Source: an uncultured Gemmatimonadota bacterium (GTDB lineage Bacteria > Gemmatimonadota > Gemmatimonadetes > Gemmatimonadales > Gemmatimonadaceae). Taken from it: DNA of 22,773 nucleotides. Of the stretch, positions 14,925 to 21,600 are shown piece by piece. Location: NCBI GenBank assembly GCA_946479015.1, contig CAMLEQ010000014.1:1-22773 (forward strand), read 5' to 3'. The translations under genes were made by a program, and so were the position numbers. The notes beneath the pieces were generated by a model. That model searched no databases. It was not told where the DNA came from and was given only the letters and a program-made list of their open reading frames with translations. Each line of letters begins with the position of its first letter. Within the stretch, counting starts at the first letter, position 1.

Positions 14925-15665
14925 ATGCCGCGCGGTGATGAGTACAACGAGAAGCTCCACCTTTCCGAGCACGACGAGGACGAGGACGATCTCGGGTATG
15001 GTGGCGGCGGCTCGTCGTATGATGAAGACGAGGATGAAGAGGCAGGCGGCTGGGGGATGAAGCATCACGCGGACGACCTCTGGGACAGCGCCGAGGACGA
15101 GGAAGATGAGGAGGAGCTCGGACTCGAGGAGGAAGCTGGCGAAGAGGGCGAGGAGGATCTGGGGACCGCCGGTGCGGCCGGTGGCGCGGTGCGTGGCGGC
15201 ACCACCACCAGCGGCTCGTTGACGGCGAGCGGGCTCGCCGGCGGCGCCATCCCCACGTCCACCGCGGGAGGGACGCAGGGCGGACGTGGTACCACGCCGG
15301 CCGCGAAGGCGCCGGCCGCGAAGGCGCCGGCCGCGAAGGCGCCAGCGGCGAAGGCACCGGCTCGCAAGGCGGCGGGCGGCACGAGCGCCCGCAAGACCAC
15401 GGCGAAGAAGGGGAGCGCCGCACGAAAGGCGCCCGCCAAGAAGGCGCCGGCCAGGAAGGGTGCCAGCAAGAAGGCGGCGAAGAAGGCCACCGCGAAGGGC
15501 GGCGGCCGGAAGACCGCGGCCAAGAAGGGAGCCACGCGCAAGCCGGCCACCAAGAAGGCCGCCGCCCGCAAGGGGAGCGCGAGCAAGTCGGCGCGCAAGG
15601 CGGCGGGCAGGACGGCGGCCAAGAAGGGCGCGCGCAAGAGCATGGCTCGCGGCCGGAGGCGCTGA
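14925..15665 (+). CDS. Acidic protein with histone H1/AlgP-like Lys-Ala tail
   Basis: Predicted nucleoid-associated protein of unknown exact role, 246 residues. Residues 1-80 are strongly acidic, with blocks such as EHDEDEDD (15-22), YDEDEDEE (32-39) and EDEEDEEELGLEEE (57-70), broken by glycine patches and the short aromatic segment WGMKHHADDLW (43-53). Residues 80-122 form a Gly/Thr/Ser linker. Residues 124-246 are a basic tail of Lys, Ala, Arg and Pro, beginning with four PAAKA pentapeptides and continuing with KKA/RKA units, ending GRRR. Such tails bind DNA in histone H1, AlgP and Hc1-type proteins. AGGAGG (14914-14919) five bases before ATG 14925 fixes the start; a longer frame back to 14811 runs through the leader hairpins and is rejected. 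A strong terminator follows. Confidence 0.85.
   Translation: MPRGDEYNEKLHLSEHDEDEDDLGYGGGGSSYDEDEDEEAGGWGMKHHADDLWDSAEDEEDEEELGLEEEAGEEGEEDLGTAGAAGGAVRGGTTTSGSLTASGLAGGAIPTSTAGGTQGGRGTTPAAKAPAAKAPAAKAPAAKAPARKAAGGTSARKTTAKKGSAARKAPAKKAPARKGASKKAAKKATAKGGGRKTAAKKGATRKPATKKAAARKGSASKSARKAAGRTAAKKGARKSMARGRRR
15296..15355 (+). repeat. Four tandem 15-bp units encoding PAAKA
   Basis: The unit GCCGGCCGCGAAGGC occurs three times exactly (from 15296, 15311 and 15326) and once with two changes (15341-15355). The units are in frame and code for PAAKA (residues 125-144). Exact repeats of this size can change copy number by slippage, altering tail length without a frameshift. Confidence 0.85.
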
Positions 15666-15706
15666 GCACGGCGTCGGGCTCGCCAGTGTCACCCGAGCGC
15701 TCACGG

Positions 15707-15740
15707 AACGGCGAGGCACGCGTCGCGTGCCTCGCCGTTT
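15707..15740 (+). terminator. Intrinsic terminator after the acidic/Lys-Ala gene
   Basis: AACGGCGAGGCACGC (15707-15721) pairs perfectly with GCGTGCCTCGCCGTT (15725-15739) around GTC, giving a 15-bp stem (14 bp with a five-base loop) followed by TTTCCCTT. It is the best-formed intrinsic terminator in the window. Confidence 0.85.
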
Positions 15741-15767
15741 CCCTTCCCGCCACCCGCGACCGGTCCG

Positions 15768-16922
15768 ATGCACGAGGATCCCCATGACCGCGGCGGCGCC
15801 GCCGCACACCCGCGCGAGCTCCCCGCCGATACCGGTCCCGAGCTCGCCCGCCACATCGAGCTCGATCGGCTCTTGCAGGAGAGCGTGCAGCAGATCCGCC
15901 GCGCCCACCCCTGCGACGCGGTCGTCTTCGCGCTCGTCGACGCCGCCGCTTCCCTGCCGCACGTCGCGCTGAGCAGCGGCTACGCCCAGCCGGATGCGGC
16001 GATCGCCGAGCGCCTCGGCGCCATCTGGAAGCGCGTGGCCGCCGATGGCGGTGCGCGTCTCGACGCCTCTCCCGAGGGGCCGGAGCTCACGGTGCCGATC
16101 CCCGGCGAGCGTGCCGTGCTCGGCACCATTACCGTGCGCTACGGCGGCGGCACCACCCCGCCGGATGCGGACCACGCCGAGGCCGCGCTCGCACGGGTGG
16201 CGCGGCAGATCGGCGTCGGCATCGAGCGCGTGCGCGACGTGGAGCGCCTGGTCGCGCGCCGGGCGATGGAGAGCGCCGCGCGCGTCGCCGCCGGCCTCGC
16301 CGGCCAGCTCAGAAACCCGCTGTTCGGGATCGCGTCCGCCGCGCAGCTCCTGCGCTACCGCGCGCGCGAGGACCCGGTGATCGAGCGCAACGCCGGCCGC
16401 ATCCTCCACGACGTGGAGCAGTTGAACGGGATGGTGGCCGAGTTGCTGGAGTACGGCACGCCGCACCCGCTGCGCGTCGCCCCGGTGGATCCCGATGCGC
16501 TGTGGGACGAGGTGCTCGACGGGAACCGTGGGCTGCTCGAGAGCCGCTCGCTCTCGCTCGACAGGCACCGACCGGAGCACGCCGTGCGGCTGCATGCGGA
16601 CGCCGCGCGACTGGCGCAGCTCTTCCTCGCCCTCCTTGGCAATGCCGCGGAGGGGGCGCCGCCCGGCACCACCCTCGAGCTGCGATCGCGCCGGCTCGGC
16701 GACGGCGCATGGCGCTGCACGCTGCGCAACGAAGGGGAGCCGATCCCTCCGGATGCCCTCCCCCGCGTGTTCGAGCTCTTCTTCTCGACGCGCCCCGGGG
16801 CGAGCGGCATGGGACTCGCCGTCGCCGAGCGCATCGTCAACGAGCACCACGGCACCATCGCCATCGAGAGCGTACCGGAACGCGGAACCACCGTCACCGT
16901 CACGCTCCCGGCGCACTCGTAA
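15768..16922 (+). CDS. GAF histidine-kinase-like protein lacking the phospho-accepting histidine
   Basis: The 384-residue product has a GAF domain (about 25-160), a HisKA-like helical region (about 165-240) and a HATPase_c domain (about 275-384). In the H box the expected A-G-x-A-H-E-L-R-N-P-L reads AGLAGQLRNPL, so His is Gly179 and Glu is Gln180. The N box asparagine is kept (Asn292, LLGNAAEG). The G1 box reads NEGEPIP (321-327) rather than DxGxG, a variant found in some kinases. The G2 box GASGMGLAV is kept. Autophosphorylation on the usual residue is therefore impossible; ATP binding may persist. It could be a partner subunit of another kinase, a scaffold or a signal-sensing ATP-binding protein (inference). 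ATG 15768 lies only 27 bases after the terminator and lacks a clear Shine-Dalgarno. Confidence 0.85.
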   Translation: MHEDPHDRGGAAAHPRELPADTGPELARHIELDRLLQESVQQIRRAHPCDAVVFALVDAAASLPHVALSSGYAQPDAAIAERLGAIWKRVAADGGARLDASPEGPELTVPIPGERAVLGTITVRYGGGTTPPDADHAEAALARVARQIGVGIERVRDVERLVARRAMESAARVAAGLAGQLRNPLFGIASAAQLLRYRAREDPVIERNAGRILHDVEQLNGMVAELLEYGTPHPLRVAPVDPDALWDEVLDGNRGLLESRSLSLDRHRPEHAVRLHADAARLAQLFLALLGNAAEGAPPGTTLELRSRRLGDGAWRCTLRNEGEPIPPDALPRVFELFFSTRPGASGMGLAVAERIVNEHHGTIAIESVPERGTTVTVTLPAHS

Positions 16923-16930
16923 CAGGCTGT

Positions 16931-17890
16931 ATGCGGCTGCGGAACAAGGTACTCATCGGTGGCGCCACCGTCGGGGCGGCGGTCACCTATCGGGCGCTCG
17001 CCGCCCACGACGTCCCCCCGCTCGAGAACCCCATCGGCGGCGAGGAGGAATTCTTCCGGTGGCAGGGGCACCGGATCGCGTACACGCGCCGGGGGAGCGG
17101 CCCAGCGATGCTCCTCATCCACGGCATCCATGCCGCGGGGTGGAGCTACGAGTGGCGCCGCAACGTGGACGCGCTGGCGCGATCGTTCACGGTCCACACC
17201 ATCGACCTGCTCGGCTTCGGCCGCTCCGACCGCCCGGACGTCCGCTACACGGCGCAGCTCTACCTGCGCCTCCTCCACGACTTCGCCCGCGCGGTGATCA
17301 ACGGCCCGTGTACGCTCGTGGGATCGTCGCTCTCCGGCGCGTACGCCGCCATCCTCGGGGCACGCGACCCGTCGCGCTTCCCCGCGCTCGTGCTCGTCTG
17401 CCCCACCGGTCTCTCGCGCCTGCGCGACCCCGCGGGGGTGGGCGGCGACGCGCGGCGCATCCTGCTCGATGCCCCGATGGTCGGCAGCACGCTCTTCAAC
17501 GCGCTCGTGTCGCGTCCGAGCCTGCGCCACTACCTCGAGCGGGCGTACGCGAACGACGCCCTCGTCACCGACGAGCTGGTCGACGCGTACTACGCCACCG
17601 CGCATCAGCCCGGCGCGCGCTTCGCGCCCGCCTCGTTCATCGGCGGGAAGCTGAACATCGATGTCTCGGCCGCCGTGCGACGGCTCGGGCAGCCGCTCCT
17701 CCTCGTGTGGGGAGAGCAGGCGCGCGAGGTCCCGGTGGAGGACGTCCGCCGCTTCCGCGCGCTGAAGCCCGACCTGGAGCTCGCCATCTTCGACCCCAGC
17801 GGCTCCCTCCCGCATGACGAGCACGCGCGCGAGTTCAACCGACTCGTCATGCAGTTCGCGGCGACCGATGCCGGCGGCGCCGACGGCTGA
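16931..17890 (+). CDS. Membrane-anchored alpha/beta hydrolase fold protein
   Basis: Alpha/beta hydrolase of 319 residues; substrate unknown. An N-terminal hydrophobic stretch (about 7-24, VLIGGATVGAAVTYRALA) looks like a membrane anchor or uncleaved signal. The fold is shown by the oxyanion motif LLIHGIHAAGW (His64-Gly65), DLLGFGRSD, and the nucleophile elbow VGSSLSG with Ser133. At the usual acid position (WGExDxxVP) the sequence is WGEQAREVP, giving Ala264. At the usual histidine position (GHLPHEE) it is GSLPHDEH, giving Ser292, though His295 and His298 are close by. It may use shifted residues or be non-catalytic. The frame is open far upstream, but ATG 16931 with AGG at 16924-16926 and the anchor segment support this start. 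It follows the kinase-like gene by eight bases, so the two form an operon. Confidence 0.85.
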   Translation: MRLRNKVLIGGATVGAAVTYRALAAHDVPPLENPIGGEEEFFRWQGHRIAYTRRGSGPAMLLIHGIHAAGWSYEWRRNVDALARSFTVHTIDLLGFGRSDRPDVRYTAQLYLRLLHDFARAVINGPCTLVGSSLSGAYAAILGARDPSRFPALVLVCPTGLSRLRDPAGVGGDARRILLDAPMVGSTLFNALVSRPSLRHYLERAYANDALVTDELVDAYYATAHQPGARFAPASFIGGKLNIDVSAAVRRLGQPLLLVWGEQAREVPVEDVRRFRALKPDLELAIFDPSGSLPHDEHAREFNRLVMQFAATDAGGADG

Positions 17891-18015
17891 GGAGCGAAGC
17901 GCCAGCCCCACGCCGGAGAGCGCTGGTCGAGCCCCGCAAGGGGGTGTACGGGGCCATAACTCCGGAGCTGTCCCCATCCTGTCGCGATGCCCGCCGGCAG
18001 GTTATTCTTCGCCGC

Positions 18016-18561
18016 ATGTCAGATTCACCCGTTCCCCTCCTCCGCGCCCATGCCCGGCACGCGCCGTGGAACGCGCGCGGCCTCGCGGCCCACGCCACCT
18101 CACTCGTGGAGGCCGCCGCCATGCGCCCCACGAACGCCGCCGCTCGCGCCGAGCCGAGTGCGCGCGCCGTCCGTTTCTACGTCGCCAGCGGGCTCCTCGA
18201 CCGCCCGGAGGGTACCGGCACCGCCGCCACTTACGGCTACCGGCACCTCCTGCAGATCCTCTTCATCAAGATCCGGCAGCGCGAGGGGCAGACGCTCGAC
18301 CGGATCAAGGTCGAGCTCAAGGAGCTCACCGGTGATGCGCTGGAGCGTCGGGTGGCCACGTCGCTCGCGCCGGCACTCGGCATGGGCGCCGACCGCACGG
18401 TCGCCATGGATGGCGATGGCGACGGCGTGTGGCGGCGCATCCTCGTGGCCACGGGGATCGAGCTGCACGTGCGCGACGACTCCCCCGCCGCGCGCGACGA
18501 CGCGGTGATGGCCATCCGAGAAGCGGTGCGCGCGGCGCTCGGACGCGCGGACATCCGCTGA
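18016..18561 (+). CDS. MerR-like transcriptional regulator
   Basis: The 181-residue product has a MerR-type winged-helix region: a helix (WNARGLAAHATSLVEAA, about 22-38), then PSARAVRFYVASGLLDRPEG (about 51-70) equivalent to the MerR RTIRYYERxGLL segment, followed by ATYGYRHLLQILFIKIRQREGQTLDRIKVEL (about 76-105). The first helix-turn-helix is less typical than in classical MerR proteins. The C-terminal part (about 115-181) has no Cys-rich metal site and no known effector domain that I recognise. ATG 18016 is chosen; an in-frame ATG at 17944 would add 24 residues without MerR similarity. No Shine-Dalgarno is obvious. It stands alone, convergent with lhr. MerR regulators usually bind inverted repeats inside long promoter spacers; its target is unknown. 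Confidence 0.75.
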   Translation: MSDSPVPLLRAHARHAPWNARGLAAHATSLVEAAAMRPTNAAARAEPSARAVRFYVASGLLDRPEGTGTAATYGYRHLLQILFIKIRQREGQTLDRIKVELKELTGDALERRVATSLAPALGMGADRTVAMDGDGDGVWRRILVATGIELHVRDDSPAARDDAVMAIREAVRAALGRADIR

Positions 18562-18604
18562 CCGGCACCCTCCCCGGCGCGCCGCGCTCACCCGCCGTTC
18601 CCGC

Positions 18605-21600
18605 TCACCCCATCACGTAGCGCAGTCCGTCGGGCTCCAGGCGCCAGCCGGCGGCCCGGAACGCCTCCACGTGGGCGCTCCGCACCGCCGGCGCGCCATC
18701 GATCAGCTCGATCTTCGCGTCGCGCGCCCGCGCGCGCGATGCCGCGCCCTGGCGCAGCGACTCCCCCAGTGCGCGCGCGGCCGCGGTGACCTCCCCCGGG
18801 GGCAGCTCCGGCGCCAGCAGCACGCGCCGCCCGCGCCCCTCCACCGACATCAGCACCCCCCCGCCGCGCATCACCAGGAGCGCGCCGCGCCCCCGCGGGC
18901 GCGCGAGCGATGTGCGCGGCACGCTCTCGAGCGGGAGCGTGTACGGGTTCGCGGGATCGCTCGCCGCCAGCACGACCACGGGCGCGCCCTCGCGCGGCTC
19001 CTCGCGGGCCGCGCGCAGCCGCTCCACCGCGTCGGGGAGCGCGAACTGCGCTCCGCTCAGCCCCTCCACGAAGTAGCCGCGCCGTACCTCCCCGCGCAGC
19101 TCGAGCCGCCGCAGCTCGCGGTAGATCGCGCGCCACGACACGGGCGGCCGCTCCCGGCGCCACCAGTCGCGCGTCACCACGCCGTAGCGCTCGAGCCACT
19201 GCCGCGCGATCACCTCCGCGTGCTCCTCCTCCGGCGGGAGCGTCCCCCAGCCGCCGACTGTCCCCCCCGCCCCCCCGGCCGCCCCTGCCCCCGGGCGCAG
19301 CAGCGACCACCGCCCCACCCACCCCGCGCTCGGTCCGGGGAGGTCGGGGCGCCGCCACTTCGGAAGCCGGCCGGCGCTCGCGCGCCGCTGGACCACCGGC
19401 CGCCCCGGCGACGGCGTGAAGCTCGACGGGAGCCAGCGCGCGGGGTCGGGCTCCTCCCGCCGCGCGCGCGGCGGGAGCGCGCGCATCCGCGCCACCTCGC
19501 GCATCGCCTCCATGGTGTCGTTCGTGACCACCCCCGCCGCCACGAGCTCGCGCAGCGCATCGCGCACCGCCATCATCCCGAGCCCCGTGGCCCCTTGCAG
19601 GTCGGCGAGGAAGGACGCGCCCATCCGGGCGAGCGCGTCGCGCACCGCGACCGCCCGCTCGCTCAGCGGCGCGTCCACCTCCGCCGGGAGCCAGAGCGCC
19701 GCGTCGCCGCGCGCGAAGAAGCGCACGGCCGCGAGCGCGATCGCCCCCGCGGCGTCCACGCGCCCCCCACCCGCCCACATCATCTGCCCCCCGGCGCCGA
19801 GCTGCGACAGCCACGCCGGGTCGTATCTCGTCAGGCGCGCGGGGAAGTAGTCGCGCTCCCACCCCTCCGGCGGGCGCGGCGCCCCCGCGAGCTGGTGCAG
19901 CACCACCTCCAACCCCCCGGGCCCATCGAGCCGGTCGCGCGGATCGGCGTGCTGCCAGCGCTGCAGGAACGCCGCGAACGTCGCCAGATCCACCGCCTGG
20001 ATCTGCCGGCGGAGCGCCGCCAGCGCCCTCCGGCGCGCGAGCTCCGCGACCTTGCGCGAGCACCACTCCGGCGCGCCGGCGTCGCGGCGGAAGCGCGAGC
20101 GCACCAGACGCCCCGACCGCTCCCACTCGCCGAGCCGCGACTCGATCCACCGCTCGCTCCAGCCGTAGCGCGCGCGGATCTCGCGCACGGTCACCGGTCC
20201 GGAGAGCGCGAGGTACCGCGCCAGGATCTCCCGCCGCGCGGCGCGCGGCTCGAGCACCGGCGCGAGCATCCCGGCGGGGAGCACCTCCGCCGCCGGCCGC
20301 TCCGCGAGCTCGGCGCCCGCGCGCACCGTCGCCAGGCGCTCCACGCCGGCCGCCGCGGCGTAGCGGGCGTACGACTCCGCGAGCACGACGCGCCACTGCA
20401 CGCCGTCCGGCCCGTCGAACGGGATCGCGATGGCGCGGCGCTCGTCGAGCAGCTCCTCCAGCGGATCGCGCGGGGAGCGGCGCGCCTCGGGCTCCGCCAC
20501 GCGCTCGCGCAGCTCGTCCACGCCCAGATCGCCCGCGCGGTCGAGCAGGTGCGCGAGCTCGTCGGCGCTCCGCGCGCGGCGCCCCGGCGCGGTGCCGCGC
20601 CGCTCGGCGAGCAGCTCGGCCATCGCCCGCGCGGTGTCGTCGTCGCTCTCGTCCTCCCCCATCACCTCGCCGAGCAGCGCGCGGTCCACCGACAGCCGCG
20701 CCGCGCGCCGCTCCGCGCGCGGCGTGTCGTCGGCGTACATCCAGTCCATCACGAAGCCGAACTGGAGGCTCGCCGCGAACGGCGACGCGTGCGGCGTCTC
20801 CACGGTTCGCACGGCGATCCGCCCCGCCGCGATCGCGTCCAGCACCTCGCGCAGCGAGTCGAGATCGAACGCGTCCTGCAGCACCTCCCGATACGTCTCC
20901 ACCAGGATCGGGAAGCCGGGGTGCCGGCGCACCACCTCGAGCAGGTCGAGCGCCTTGAGCCGCTGCAGCCAGAGCGGCATGCGGCGGCGCGGCGTGCCGC
21001 GCGGGAGGAGCAGCGCGCGCGCGGCGCTCATGCGGAAGCGCGCGCCGAAGAGCGAGGTGGTGCCCACCTCGTCCATCACGCGCCGGTGCGCCTCGTCGGC
21101 CGAGAGCCCGAGCAGCGCGTGCACCGGCGCGGGGGCGCCGAGGTCGGGGAGGCGGAGCATGATGCCGTCGTCGGTGGTCTGCACCTGTACGTCCACACCG
21201 CGCCGCGCATCGCCCCCGCCGAGCGCCTCGCGCACGCGCTGCGCGAGCGCCATCCCCCACGGCGCGTTCACGCGTCCGCCGAACACCGAGTGCAGCACGA
21301 TGCGCACCGCGCCCAGCTCGTCGCGGAACTGCTCGATCAGGATCGTCTCGTCGTCGGGCACGACGCCGGTGGCCGCGCGCTGCTCGGCGATGTAGCCGCG
21401 CAGCGAGCGCGCGGCGGCGGGGTCGCACGCCCAGCGGGCCGCGAGATCCGCGTCGATCGCGTCATCGTCGGCGGGGTGCGCCGCCAGCTCGCGGCGCAGC
21501 GCGCCCACGCGCCGGCTCAGCTCCGGGGAGCGGGTGGAGAACTCCCCGTGCCAGAACGGCATCCGCGCCGGCGCGCCCGGCGCGGGGGTCACGATCACGC

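Noticed and set aside
15296..15355. CRISPR-like repeat array
   Set aside because: The 15-bp units are directly adjacent with no spacers and are in frame in a coding region.
14643..16916. 757-codon minus-strand frame opposite the Lys-Ala and kinase-like genes
   Set aside because: Its Arg/Leu-rich segments mirror the Lys-Ala repeats; the plus strand has ribosome binding site, terminator and domain support.
18588..21428. 946-codon alternative minus-strand frame inside lhr
   Set aside because: Shadow of lhr in another frame; low-complexity Arg/Ala/Gly composition.
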